Shown here one piece after another: positions 1 to 11,954 of a stretch of DNA of 64,000 nt. This stretch comes from Monomorium pharaonis (lineage: Eukaryota; Arthropoda; Insecta; Hymenoptera; Formicidae). How positions within the stretch are numbered: the stretch's first letter is position 1; every line of letters begins with the position of its first letter. The DNA lies in assembly GCF_013373865.1 (NCBI RefSeq), contig NC_050476.1, forward strand, positions 15,295,197 through 15,359,196, given 5' to 3'. The notes beneath the pieces were generated by a model. The model was not told where the DNA came from, did no database searches, and saw only the letters and a list, made by a program, of their open reading frames with translations. A program made the position numbers and the translations under genes.

Positions 1-102
1 GAGATGAAAATTGAGGCACTCCAAAGTAGAGTGGAAATTACAGCTCATATGCTAAACGAGTTTCAAAGACATCTCGACGCGGTGACCCATCGTGCAGAGT
101 AA
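1..102 (+). CDS. 3' end of an unidentified small ORF (Polinton-associated?)
   Basis: The first 33 codons of the window are open and end at TAA (100-102). The peptide is charged, rich in E, Q, R, L and H, and looks helical. It ends only 15 bases before the integrase reading frame begins and lies on the same strand, so it may be an upstream Polinton gene or the N-terminal helix of a larger integrase gene product. The start lies outside the window. I do not recognise the family. Confidence 0.3.
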   Translation, partial: EMKIEALQSRVEITAHMLNEFQRHLDAVTHRAE

Positions 103-117
103 AAAAGTCGAATATAT

Positions 118-1069
118 ATGCCATTTGTATATTACACTCCAAGCATGTCTGAGAAACAATTGCTGGTTGAGGAGTTGCATGCTCCGGCGAGAAGAAATTT
201 TCCTCGAAGACGTGTCATAGTTTGCGGATACGATGATCTGTGGCAGGCGGATGTGGTTGAGATGCGTTCTTATACGCGATTTAACCGAGGTTATCACTAC
301 ATACTCACCGTTATCGACGTGCTGAGCAAGCATGCATGGGCTGTGCTGCTCAAGGCCAAGAGTGGTAGCGAAGTTGCTATTGCGATTGCAAAGATAATTC
401 GGAAAGATGGAAGATGTCTGAAAAATTTGCAAACAGACAAAGAAAAGGAATTTTACAACGCAAACGTGCAGAAACTATTGAAAAAACATGATATTAATCA
501 TTAATCCACGTACTCTATAATGAAAGCATCAGTTGTCGAACGCTTTAACCGCACATTAAAGAACGTTATGTGGAAACAATTTACACTCAATAGAAATTAT
601 GGATGGCTCGATCTGCTGCCACGTCTCGTGTCAGATTACAATGTACGAAGGCATCGAACTATCAGCATGCGACCCATCGATGTTACGCCTGCAATCGCTA
701 AAAAAACTCTTAATCACTGTGTACAGTCACGTAAAAATTGCAGCACACGCACGATTTAAAGTAGGTGACTCGGTACGCGTCAGCAAATTCAAAACTGTTT
801 TTGAGAAAGGCTATACACCAAATTGGACTACGGAAATATTTAAAATCATCAAAGTACCGCGTACCAATCCTGTGACATATGTATTGGAGGATTCCTGTGG
901 AAAACCCATCGCTGGAGGATTCTACGAATATGAGCTGCAGCGTGTTGCAAATCCTGACGTGTATCTTGTTAAAAAAATATTACGCAGAAAAGGAGATGAG
1001 GTTTATGTCAAGTGGTTGGGATTCGATGGATTGCATAATTTATGGATACATAAAGACAATGTTATTTAA
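118..1069 (+). pseudogene. Polinton/Maverick-type retroviral-like integrase, broken
   Basis: This is a DDE (rve-type) integrase with a C-terminal chromodomain-like module, the protein expected to insert Polinton/Maverick DNA. The first catalytic Asp is in WQAD (250-252), the second in LQTD (436-438), and the Glu in SVVERFN (538-540). A short SH3-like stretch (VGDSVRVSKF) follows, then a chromodomain-like end (about 956-1066) containing YVKWLGF. The gene is dead as read: a TAA stop lies in frame at 502-504, and a frame change occurs in an A-run near 707-713, so the N-terminal two thirds and the C-terminus are in different frames. It converges with the DNA polymerase pseudogene, whose stop lies about 225 bases away. 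Family assignment is confident; absence of function follows from the visible breaks. Confidence 0.85.
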
Positions 1070-1294
1070 TCCATATAAAAATTGTTTTTATTATATTTAC
1101 ATAAAAGTACAATGTAACCGTATAAACATAAAATACATTATTAATTTTATATTATGCGAGATTTCTTTATCATCCTTCCATCATCCTTAATACATTCTTG
1201 TTATTAATACTTGTACTTTATTAATACTTTTATATAAAAATACGAATAAAATTATAATGTAAAACTATAAAATGTGTATATAAAATATAAAATA
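1070..1294. other. AT-rich convergent intergenic spacer
   Basis: This spacer lies between the convergent integrase and polymerase pseudogenes. It is very AT-rich, with several AATAAA-like words usable as poly(A) signals on either strand. No ORF or repeat of note is seen. Confidence 0.5.
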
Positions 1295-3399
1295 TTATAG
1301 CGGTATTCGATAATGCCGCCACGATAACATTTCAACTGAATCGGGTATAAGGTATCTCTTATCGTCGTACGGACTCAAAGCAATTTTCGTTTCGGACACC
1401 GTATATACTTCATGCATCTTGGATCTTATGCATGATTGGCGGCGCGTCACCTCGATCTCATCTCTCAAACACTGGGTGTAATCATCGAACGTTATGGTTC
1501 GCGCTACTACACTATTCTTGACACCTTTCGCCTTTTTCGTATCCTTCTTTCCATCTACCTTCAACGCATACATCTTTGCCCTAAGTCCAACGAACTCGGT
1601 CATTATCATACCATTGTTCTCATCTTTCATTAGACCCGGAACTTTTTTATTCTCGAGAGGCATACCGTATGTGTTGTCGACCGGATAATCGCTCCTGTCA
1701 AACCTAGCGATATCACGTTTCATCGTCTCGTAAATATCCTCACACTCGATGGGATATATGAGACTGTCAGTGTTGGTGTATATGACTCTACATTTGTCAC
1801 GATATAGAGGTAACATGTACTCGTGGTGAAATTCATATAGACACGTCTTAGAAATATCTAAGATACACATACCTACGTAAATCGGCTTATATAATTTTAC
1901 CTCGAGTTTTTTAAGTTCAACGGCGATTAAATTTTCCGGAAAAATACTTTGACTATGAAAATTTGGTTTCGCGATCATTGCCTCCGCACCATACCGCCCC
2001 GCCCATTTCGTCAACAACTTAACGTCAACATGATTACGTACATTCTCCATGGTTTTACCAAATACCGCATTATTCATTAATTTATACAAATTTTTTTCGA
2101 AATCATTTTTAGCGATGGTTCGGAATTGTGTGTTTAACTCTATGTATTTACAGAGCCATGGAGATTGTGCGAATTGTAATATACGGTGTATCTTCGCGAT
2201 ATGAAGACCGTGACGCGTGCAGGTTGCGGTAGTGGATGACGTAACGTTTCTTATCATACAAGGTCGCTAAAAGTTTATATTCACGCTTGCCTGGTGGTTT
2301 ATCGCGTGTCGGGCAGAAAGGTAGGTCAGTGTGTTCATCGTGAAGGTCTCGAGGATACTCGAGATCAACTTCGAGAATGTATCCTGTTGGTGAATCAGGA
2401 GCGATCGCACACGTCAAAATTTGAGACATCTTTGACCCATTGAAATTCTCCATAGGGCAACGGTTGACACATTGCCCATCCTTACAAATTATTGACGTCA
2501 AAGTACATAAGATATGAGGATGGTTTCAATGGATCGTACGTCTGCATGTACTTGTTATTGGCTCGCGCATGTCTGCCTGAACTTTGAGGCCACCGCGTAT
2601 ACCGCGTTCTATAAACATTACCATGTCAATGTCAGTAAGCAGTTCGAAAGTGATGTTGGTGTATTTTAACATAGCATCCCACGTGTATCCGGGGAGAGTG
2701 TAATAATGTGCGGGATCAAGACCATAACTTTCTAAGCATTTATCGCGGAAATTTTCAAAAATATCAGCTAATAATAAAACATCTGTTTTCAAATATAGAT
2801 CACTATATTCACCTAATGTTCGAATGGAGAATCGCTTCCAGACATTCTCGACGTGTGTGTAATCGCTCTCGGATACAGTATCAGAGGTCAGGGAACTGAA
2901 AAATGATTCGCGCGGCGGTAAACACATGTCCTGCAGCTTGTCCACGCAATCCACGTACTCGTATGGAAATACACCTTTTCGTGTCAATAAATCGAAATCC
3001 TCGTCAGACAAGTGTAAAAAATTGGAACATACAATTTTTAATTTTTCTTTGCCTAGAAACGATGCCAATTTTTCGAGACTAGTATTTAAAAATTTATATG
3101 AATCTATAAACCGTAGTTTTATGTAATTGTGTGGATTCAATTTATCGGCTGTGTCTATGACATGTTTTGTGAAAGAAATGTACTTTTCTTTCGTGATGGG
3201 GAGTATGTCGGTCTTCCCTTTGAACGCAGTGGCTATTTTCTTAATAATGAAATGTGAATCGTATCCAGATAAATTATGAAAAATAATTGGCATGTATGAT
3301 ACATTTCGATAATTTAGATTACAAAGAGAATGTGCTGGACCGCGGTAACGACCGGTCAGGTGACAATAACCGCGCACCCGCGTATTGTCTGGCGCAAAC

Positions 3400-5303
3400 G
3401 ACTTTGTTACGTTTGACGAAAATTTTCCCTTATTTCGTCTCACGTTCTCGCGTCGCGCTCTCGCATGCTCCGCCGGAGCACTCGTCTCACCGAGCGCTCC
3501 CCTCCCCACGAAATCAGACGCATGGGGTACCAGCGTGTACACCCTACGCTTACACTTCTTATTAATTTTATTTTATTATTACGTGCGTAACTATTACTTC
3601 AATTGTCAAAGCTCAAATCCATCGAATCATGCCGCGTATAGTTAATAATTTCGTTAAAAGAATAATATTCTTTCGTCACCTTTTTTTTTGCTATTAACGA
3701 CGACAGGGTGCAACCGCCACCCCTCAACTCCTTCGTTAATTAATATTATTGCGATCCGTCGCAATCATGCTATCGGTCTCTCACATTATTAACAACTTGG
3801 AATAATGCGAATATTTTTCAACCACGCGGTTCACGCGTGACACCCTCGCGCTGCCGAAGAGTCGGTCCAGCCGCGGGGCGCGTGTTACCAAGTGGGATAG
3901 CGATGGCTCGAGCACTATTCCAACCGGGAAGTATGAGTGAGATAACATGAGTAAAGCAATTACGAAAGTATGCGGTTTAATTACTCCGCTCACAAAGGTG
4001 ATAGGAGGAAGGCGAAGGAAGCATTCGAACGCTAATCACCCTGGCTACCTCTTGACTGAAATTTATAATGATTCGAATAAAAATTAGAAACTATGAAATT
4101 TCAAAAATAATAGTTATTTGTCGCGGAAAATTATAGGGATTTGAGCTTCCCCACATCCGCGTACCCCTAGGACTGTCGTCTAGCTCATATTTCTTTACTC
4201 CGTGGGATGGTGCAGGCTACCCACTAGGGCGCTTACCCTCCACACTCCCCTATTCACTCCATGGGCAATGGGCTCGCCTATTAGGGCGCTTTATCCCCGC
4301 GGACTCCTCAACTATAATCTAGACAGATCGACTCGATTTCTCATCTGATCCAGCAAAGTTACGCCAATTAAGACGCTTAGTAAAGCCTACACGACCCCCC
4401 CCCCTTTTTTTTTTTCTTTCAATTAACCAAAAATGTTAACAGAGAGAGAGAGGGATCTGAACGGGAGGAACATCAAAACCTATGTTTATACATAGCCTCA
4501 GTCACGAATCAATCAATTCTAGCCACACTCATTTATTAAAATATCTGCCTGACACGTGTCTCTCGTATAACCATGGGCTCCCTAATAAACCATGCTTACG
4601 ACTTGACTGTAGAACATCATGCCGCGGTCTCGCCGAGGGGGAAGGAAGCGGCAGATCAAGAGACTGAAGTGGCGCCTTATTAAGGCTGGAATATTCGACC
4701 CGCGAGTCTTTGATCGACCGCCGCCCCCCGAAGGCTCTCCGAAACGGCACGGATCTCCGGGGCCGTTCGAGTTGAGCCCTCCACGGCCGTCTTTCAACCC
4801 CCAGCCAATACCCCCAGCGCCGCCCTGCCGCGTCACGCCACCATCGATCCCCACTCCCTTCAAGCGCCCGCCGCCCCGGCTGCCCTCGGGGACGGATACT
4901 GCCCTTATCCGGGCTCCTACACGACCTGTAAGGGTGGACCACCAGGTCCGTCCACCCCCGCGGCAGAAACCCCGAATCACGAGCGACGAAGTCTTCGTCG
5001 GTTCGCTCCCGAAATTAGTCCTCTCCGCCAAGGCGACCCCTCGGTCAACGGAGATTTACCAGAGGCTCCTCAAGCCTCTGCGAGGAACACCGCCTCCGAA
5101 AGCGAAAAAGGGGGCGGAGAATTAAAAGAAAAAGTTTGTATACCTAACATGTAAGCATTAGTTGTAAAAATATAGATATATACATATCCATACACTGGCG
5201 CCTTCCTTTTCATCGCGATTCCTACCCAAAGAGGCTCACACTCAACATATTACGCTCCGGGGAGAACCACGGTTCCCGCTCGGCCCCCGCACACTCCCCC
5301 CAG
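3400..5303. mobile_element. Unclassified 1.9 kb insertion inside the Polinton polymerase gene
   Basis: The polymerase reading is contiguous in family logic between a CHICDKP segment (ending about 5306) and an APDNTRV segment (starting about 3395), but here 1.9 kb intervenes. The edges carry GTTACGT at 3405-3411 and its inverse ACGTAAC at about 5304-5310, which could be short inverted ends. The interior has different base composition (GC-rich blocks, a C-run then T-run near 4386-4417, and a GA run near 4441-4450) and one proline/arginine-rich ORF. No transposase or reverse transcriptase is recognisable, and a TGGCGCC word near 5196 is too short to call a primer-binding site. Boundaries are accurate to about 20 bases. 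Confidence 0.5.
4619..5125 (+). CDS. Proline/arginine-rich ORF of unknown function within the insertion
   Basis: This is a 168-codon ORF, unusually GC-rich beside its AT-rich surroundings. The first 20 residues are strongly basic (many R and K), residues 36-105 are dominated by P, and the C-terminus is K-rich. No domain is recognised. It ends about 180 bases before the right edge of the insertion. Open antisense frames over the same DNA suggest that GC-rich composition alone may keep frames open, so coding status is uncertain. Confidence 0.3.
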   Translation: MPRSRRGGRKRQIKRLKWRLIKAGIFDPRVFDRPPPPEGSPKRHGSPGPFELSPPRPSFNPQPIPPAPPCRVTPPSIPTPFKRPPPRLPSGTDTALIRAPTRPVRVDHQVRPPPRQKPRITSDEVFVGSLPKLVLSAKATPRSTEIYQRLLKPLRGTPPPKAKKGAEN

Positions 5304-7205
5304 GACGTAACAGGCTTATCGCAGATATGACACCGCGTAGCGCTACGGTATGCCTCCAATTGTTCCTTCGATAACGTTTCCATGGGGACATTAGTGGATA
5401 AACGAGTTTTAACATTATGCGCTAATTCTTCGAGTTGTTTCGTGAACCACGCGACGCAATCTTTATCGCGACGAAACCTAGACGTAGATAATGCGTCGTC
5501 GTACGTGCATCGCACATAGTATCCGATGCTGAATACTTCGTGTTGATATGTGTACGACACTTGCTCTGTATCATGTTGCGTCTTCCGTAGCACACACTCA
5601 AGGTCCGCGTAGACGATAAAGGGTACTCGTTCCTTGTGGTTTACGTTCTGAAAATTTAACTATTTGTTGTCTTCAGCGGACAGTGTGATGGCACAGTCGT
5701 TCATCGTCTGGCAGTCCACATCATGTGATTGCAACCTCTCGCATGATGAAAAATAGTTCAAGCACCTGTAAAAAAACAATGGAAACATTTTTAATTACTT
5801 TTTTTTGCTAGAACATGAAAGTATTTTTTTGCATGAGAATATAGTATACATACCAATCACAAATGTATCTTTTTCCATCATGTTTACTCAGTTGGGAGCT
5901 GACGAGGCGGGACAGATTTTTGATCCATGCAAAAATGACCCACGCCGCCTTCGCGCAGATTTTGCAAGTATAATAGATTGATGTGCTTCTCTTTCTTGTC
6001 GTTGGAGAGCCGCAGCGGAAGAATCTTTAGCATCGCTATTTCCTTTTTGATCCCGTAGACGTTGATCGATACATTGTTAAGACTCTCAAATTTTCCAATG
6101 TCCTTTAGTGTAACGGAAAACTCGATGTCGTCAAACTTCAGAACTGTTGTATAATGCGGATATGATGATTCTCTTTCTGAATTTCTTTCGGCAGAGTGTA
6201 GCGCGGCGACCACTGACCACGCGAAGCATGCATTATCCTTTGAATTAACGTTCACTACCGCACGTTTCATCATTATTTCTCGCGGTAATGTTACGTGACA
6301 CCCAGCATGTAAAGGATTGTACTTATTTATATTTAGAGTCAAATTGAAAATTCGCGATAGCGTCCATCCGCTATCACGTTCTTGAAACTCTTCGAGCGAC
6401 GCTAATGTGGGCTCGATAACGCGTCGCTCATACCACTCGTCCAAATCTGACGCTCGAAATAGTTCGCAATTTTTTGTGTTTATATTTTTGTTCGCACGTT
6501 TGTCACCCGTTACAAACATGCCGTTAAACGCAGTGTTCACTTTCACACTATTGTGTTTTTCTAGAGCGTCCCGCACTCGCTCAAGCACTATACCACCTGC
6601 ATCTTCTAAAAACGTTCGCGGTTCAATATAGTTTGTATTTATCACCACATCTGTCTGAATGCAATTCTCGAATGCTGCATCTATTTTCCGCCACACGAGT
6701 CTGTCCGCGTTATTACTAGTGCTCGCGTAATTACCGCCTACATGCACAAAACGTCTTTGTAATAACGTTTTTTCACTCTCGAGTCGCGCGATCCTCGCAA
6801 CCAACGATTGTCTCTGTCCGATGACAAGCCGAGGACGCTTGATGCGGTTATGTTCCTCAAGCTGTTGTATAAATTCATTGCATCGCTGTAACCACATGAA
6901 ACACTCGCCCAAGTTAGCGACACTGTTTGCTTGCTCTGACAGTTCGCGTTCTTCACGCTCGAAATTATCCTCCATTTTTTATGTCTTTTTAGCACTTTTT
7001 TAAAACAACACCGCACAATCTTCAATTGAGCATGTAATTCGGTAGCAACTAATGCTAAATTTATATTTGTCACAAATTTTAAAATGTATTTGTCTTTACG
7101 CACACTGGACATATATGGAATTATTACCCCGATTGATGATAGTTTCAAATTGCGTTAATTCACATTCACTCGAATCACTTTTTCGCGTCGCGTTCGGATC
7201 ATCAA

Positions 7206-7639
7206 ATGTTATACCAAACGTTTATCGAGAGACGTGCGGATATTGTGCAACTCATGCAGGCAGCTGTACCTTCTTCAAGAATTTCGATTCATGATTTAGT
7301 TATAGATCTCGTAAATATACGTAAAGAAAATATTGTAAAGTTAACATTATATAATACTAGTATGTATATGAAACCATCAACCATACAATTCTTATTAGAA
7401 CTGGAAGATTGTGTTGAACAAGTATGCTATCAATTGCATCAATTTAAATTGCAAATATTTATATTGTTGGTGACAAATATAAACAATTTGTTACTATTTT
7501 ATGTCAAAATCATGTCACTAATAAAAGTGATGCTGTAAAGATATTACATGAAAAATATGATAAGACGTGTCTCGTAGATTGTGAGTTATTGGCTTATGCA
7601 TCCGACAATATTGTATATGATGCTTTACAAAACGAATAA
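7206..7639 (+). pseudogene. Small unknown ORF, frameshifted; possible Polinton accessory gene
   Basis: Two overlapping open frames on the plus strand together cover about 140 codons. The first starts at ATG 7206 and remains coherent to roughly 7455 (RRADIVQLMQ). The second carries the sense to TAA at 7637-7639 (with VDCELLAYASD near the end). The composition shifts smoothly across the change, which points to one gene with a single indel near 7455-7465. It diverges from the N-terminal end of the polymerase gene at 6975. I do not recognise the family. It could be a Polinton accessory gene or an unrelated neighbour. Confidence 0.35.
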
Positions 7640-7724
7640 ATGAAAAAAGTCTCATAGATTGTGAACTTATGCATCCGACAAATATTGTATATGATACGTT
7701 ATGAAATACATTAATGAAAAAATT
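7565..7724 (+). repeat. Two-copy tandem duplication of the unknown ORF's 3' end
   Basis: About 75 bases around the stop (ATAGATTGTGA-type start, through GCATCCGACA and ATTGTATATGAT, to AATGAAAAAA) occur twice in direct order, at about 7565-7644 and 7645-7724. The second copy has lost several bases. Confidence 0.7.
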
Positions 7725-7904
7725 TATAAATAATTATTCTAACTTATTTTCTCTCTGCCCTATTCTTTTGAGGTATAATGGCGTGCGGAACTTGGTAGAA
7801 GGTACATAGATAAGATGGGTGGGAACGCATGTATGTGAATGGAAGACTGCATATGAAAGAACGGATGAAAGAGAAAGAGCGAGATAATGATAAGACTGCA
7901 TGGT

Positions 7905-8038
7905 TAAAGATATCGCGTATGGGTGAGAGAGATTCACAATAGAGGGAGAGAGCGAGTACCGCGGCAATGGCTGCTGAAAGATATCGCGTACGGGAGAGAA
8001 AGAAAGATTCGCAATAGAGGGAGAGCGCGAGCACCGCG
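7905..8038 (+). repeat. Two-copy tandem repeat, about 66 bp unit
   Basis: The segment running from GATATCGCGTA through AGAGGGAGAG to ACCGCGG is present twice in tandem with small differences, followed by a GGC-rich run (8030-8060). Open frames across it on both strands are composition effects. Confidence 0.7.
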
Positions 8039-8179
8039 GCGGCGGCGGCGGGTGGCGGGCGGCAGCGGCGAGCGGCGGCGGATCCCGATTCCCCCTCTAC
8101 GGTCGCGGACCCGAAAATCATGCATCGGCAATTCCCGCACCGCGGCCGCGGACCCGAAAATCCCGCGTCAGCAATTCCC

Positions 8180-8300
8180 GTACCGCGAGACCCCCCTCCC
8201 CGCGTGACATCATGTCCCGCGCGTCTACGAGTTCCCCCCGCACACCCGCTCCTCCCTCGGAGCTCCCGAGTTAGAACTGTCTTAATATTAACTATTACTT
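8180..8300 (+). repeat. Dispersed GC-rich repeat, copy 1 (second copy near 44265-44385)
   Basis: The order of words CGTGACATCAT, CCCCCCGCACACCC, CCTCGGAG, TAGAAC matches the segment at about 44265-44385, with indels and substitutions between. It is an unclassified, diverged dispersed repeat. Confidence 0.6.
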
Positions 8301-8340
8301 TGACTTTCCACGCGCACCAGTTGCACGTCCGCACCTCTTG

Positions 8341-8815
8341 ATAACTAGTCTAGATCAGTTATTAGCGAAGCTGGGAGACCAATCGACAGGATCCGCAGGC
8401 AGGACATTACGAGCCCTTGATCCCATTTCTGAAGTTGAAAAGTAACAAACTAACTTGAATGTGAAAAAGAAACAGGCGAACTTGTCCTCTGCCGCGTCCG
8501 GCTGCTGACGAAGTTTCGTTTGTCGTCCGACGTGAAGAGCGCAATTACTTGCACTGCGTCTGCGCGTGAGAGGAGGAGAGACAGGAACGTAGGGTGATTT
8601 AATTAAACTGGAACCACTGATTCGAAAGAGAGAGAGAGAGAGAGCAGTATATTTTAAACCAATACAATGAACGCGCGGTAACTAACAAACAAAATGACTC
8701 CCAGGGACCGGTGTGCTTCCTAGTGCCTTTCTCAAAGGAGAGTGTCTCAACGGTTTTCGCATGTACGCAGTCAGATCGGCACCGGAAGCCGATCGGCAGA
8801 GGGTATCATGCCGAT
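8341..8815. other. Stretch with no recognised gene
   Basis: Nothing coding is supported here. A (GA)n microsatellite sits at about 8629-8644. The sequence next to 8815 is where the 3' end of the minus-strand LINE begins. Confidence 0.4.
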
Positions 8816-8823
8816 GTCTTGGT

Positions 8824-11450
8824 TTATTGGTTTATTGTTTTCATCCAGTAGTTTCTTGCTAGAAATTTTGCTCTATTTGCCATCGTCATCATTTTTGCTT
8901 CTGCTAGCATAACATTTGTTGGGGCGCTGTTTCTGTAACTTATTGCCGTTCTGATTCTCAAGTATTGTGCTTTCTCAATTTTGTTTGCTGCTTCTTCTTT
9001 ATTTGTAGGCATGAAGATTGTTATTCCATATTCTATGGAGGATCTTACCAGACTTTTATAGAATAGTAGCGCTGTGTTTACTTCCATTCCTCTCGATACT
9101 TTATTTGCGTATTTAAGTACGTTGTTCACTTTTCTTGTCACTCATCATACTACAATGTTTTGTGAATTGCATCTTAATGTCTAACCATATTCCTAAGAAT
9201 TTTGTTTCTGGTTAAATTTTTATTTTTTCTTGTTTGTATTTAATTGCTGCTTTGTTGTTTACTATTCCCTGTCTGTTGAATTCCATGATTCTCGTTTTTC
9301 TGGGGTTTATTTCTATACGATCAAGTGCTTCTTGTATGTCTTCAACTGCGCTTTCAATAAGATTAATTCTTGTGGTGAGATATTTTTCACTGCAGTATAT
9401 GGCCACGTCATCTGTAAATTGTACCTGTTTAACTTCCTTTGGTATAGTTTCTGTAATTTTATTTGTGTAAATTGTATAGTATTGGGCTCAGAACTGCTCC
9501 TTGAGGGAGCCCCTTGTAAATCTTTTTATGTATTTCAAAATGTATATTGTCTTTTCATCTCCTGATAAACCCATCTTCTGATAAACTCAACTTCTCTTTC
9601 ATACAGTAGATCATTTATAGTGTTTATTATTTTACTTGGACACTTCTCTTCTTTTAGCTTTTTAATCATAATGTCATACAGCACGTTGTCGTATGCTGAT
9701 GTAATATCAATGAAAGCAGCCATAGTGTTTTGGTTCTTCAGCAGTTGAGTTTTGATATGTGTCGTAAGCTTTGTTAAATTAGCTTGGCATGATCTGCCTT
9801 TCCTGAAACCGGTCTAATATTTATCATATATATTATTTGTTTTTGCCCACCAACTTATTCTTTCATTAACAACTCTTTCATAGATTTTTCTTATACACGA
9901 TGACAGTGATATCGGCCTTACATCTTCCTTGTCTTGTTTATCAATAAAAATAACTTGAAATCGCTTCCACTCTTCTGGGATTTCCATACTGCCATCAAAA
10001 ATTTTATTGAATATGTGTGTGATGATTTCGTATACCTTTGGCAGCTCTTTTAACATCATGTATTCTATATGATCCAGGTCAGGGGCTGAGCTCCTTTTGG
10101 CTTTTTGGATGGCTCTTCTTATCTTTTCTATTTTTATTTCTCTATTTAGATCTATTTCTTCATGTATTAATTTTTTTTTAATTCTTCTAGTTGGTACCCA
10201 ATCCAATGCATATTCTTGAATTTTCTTTAGAATTGTTTCATTTCTATCTTTAATTTGCCATTGTTTCCAATCTACTGTTTTCCGTGGGTTTCTGAGTACT
10301 CTTAACTTATTCCACACATATGTCATATTATGGTTTTTGTTAATACTTTCTATAAAGGCATAAAAGTCTCTCTTTTTCTGGTTGACTGTTTTTTTTGCTT
10401 GTGCTTTTGTTCTTTGGAATTCTATAAAATCTTTGGTAGATTTTGTTTTATAGAATTGCTTAAGAGCTCTTTCTTTCTTCAATACTCTTTTTACAGTTTT
10501 CGTCCCACCAGGGTTTCTGACTTGTCTTTTTGTCTTTTCTGTTATCTTGATGTCCTTTGTTTAGGTCTTTTTGTTTGGCCATATTTTCACTATTATAACC
10601 TACGCTTGCTAACATTCCTGCTACAAGCAATTTATGTATATGTTCTGGGTCTTTCTTATTCCAATCTTCCAGTTTGTTTTTGTACCATGCCATCATTTTC
10701 TTGTTATATTTCTTCCAGTTTGTGTTTTTCTTAGTTATTCTGTTTGTCTTTTTTTTGTAGTGTTCTGTTGTTATATTAATTTTGAATCTGATGGGATGAT
10801 GGTCTGAACTCCATGTATCGTTTTCTTGTTGGTAATCTATTTTATCTATTATGTTTGTCGATGTAATAATCAAGTCAAGATTTGAGCTGGCCTTGTCATG
10901 TGAGCCTATGTAACTTTTGGTGTTGGTATTAATGACGTATAAATCTGCTTCCCATACAGCATCTGCTAGTATTGTGCCATTACTGTTTGTATATTTACAG
11001 TTCCCCATAATGTTGTGGGCGTTGAAGTCTTCTGTGATAAAAGGTTTTTTGTCTTTTTGAATTGTTCAATAAATTGTTTCCACTCCTCTTTCATCATTTG
11101 GTGTCCTGGCTGCCGATAGATTACCACTAAAGTAAGAGTCTCTTTACGTTCTGTGGTCATAATCTTTATTGCCGTGGATTCACAAAACTTGGGAGTATTG
11201 GTTGGCTGCAGCTTTTGATACTTTATATTTTTTTAAATAATGATGGCTGTTCCTCCTGCAGCTATATTGGTATCATTTCTCCTGTTCGTTCTTTCTATAT
11301 TGTATCCTTGAATGTAGGCTCTATCATTTTCCTTCAATTTTGTCTTTGTTACGCACAGAATATCAAACTCGTTTATTAAGTTGCTTAGTTCGTGTATTTT
11401 TCTCTTGATACCTTTGGCTTTCCATATAGCTAGGTTCATTCCTCTTGCCC
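8824..11450 (-). pseudogene. LINE ORF2: endonuclease and reverse transcriptase, broken
   Basis: The endonuclease begins near 11439 (NLAIWKAKGI, then CVTKTKLKE) and carries its SDHHPIRF signature at about 10795. The RT domain follows, with RSSAPDLDHIEYMMLKELP, WKRFQVIFI and VRPISLSSCIRKIYERV at about 10110-9885, then AFIDITSAYDNV at about 9710. The C-terminal region (9141-8824) has the RSSIEYGITIF segment usual after the palm/thumb. At least four frame changes break it, and the YADD-type box is not readable in any single open frame. The family is certain; it is inactive as it stands. Confidence 0.8.
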
Positions 11451-11954
11451 TTTTTTCTTATTTTTTTCTTCTTTCTATTTTCTTTCTTCTTTCTATTTTC
11501 TTTCTTCTATTGCATTATTAATTTCCTCGTGTATTACCTCTATAACCTCTTTTAGGGTTAGCAAAAAGTACTCCTTGTGTTCGTTTCTTTGGATTACCTG
11601 TTTAATACTCTTTGCAGCAATTTCTTTTTCTTTGGTTCTTCATTATAGGTTACCTCTTTTTCTTCTTCTTCTTGAGTTTTTAAGTGTTTTTCTCTATTAT
11701 TATTATTTCTATTATCTTTCGCTTTTTGTTTTATCCAGTAGTTGCCTTCTTCTTCTTGTCTTTTTTCTTCCAACCATTGTCTGTATTCCCTTTCCTTGTT
11801 TTTTTGTCTCTGACTGTTTGTTGTTCTTTCTCTTGTTAGTGCTTGTTGTTTTATTTGTTGTTGCTTATTTCTTGTCGTTGTTTCTTTTTCTCCTGTTATT
11901 GTAATGTCTTTTCTACTTGGTCCTGCTCTTTCTCTCGTTACCGCATCTCGATAT

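Larger units (their letters stand above)
1295..6975 (-). pseudogene. Polinton/adintovirus-like protein-primed family B DNA polymerase, broken
   Basis: The gene reads right to left. It has an N-terminal region (6975-5884), a Cys-containing segment, an exonuclease with YADLEC (ExoI, about 5590-5610) and FHNLSGYDSHF (ExoII, about 3260), then polymerase motifs: DVNNL (motif A, near 2515), LMNNAVFGK (motif B), and motif C read as YTNTDS at about 1772. Motif C in this family normally has Asp-Thr-Asp, so the first metal-binding Asp is Asn here. Other breaks are frame changes near 5915, 2600 and 2240, a stop directly after DVNNL, and a 1.9 kb insertion at about 3400-5303. An 88-base intron-like gap (5766-5853, GT-AG on the minus strand) separates two homologous parts. 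The family is clear; the exact exon structure is inferred. Confidence 0.85.

Noticed and set aside
4529..5031. Antisense ORFs of 137 and 149 codons over the insertion
   Set aside because: GC-rich composition opens several frames; no domain is seen, and only the plus-strand proline-rich ORF is listed, at low confidence.
7734..8341. ORFs on both strands across the GC-rich repeat zone
   Set aside because: They follow the tandem repeat and GGC run; composition explains them.
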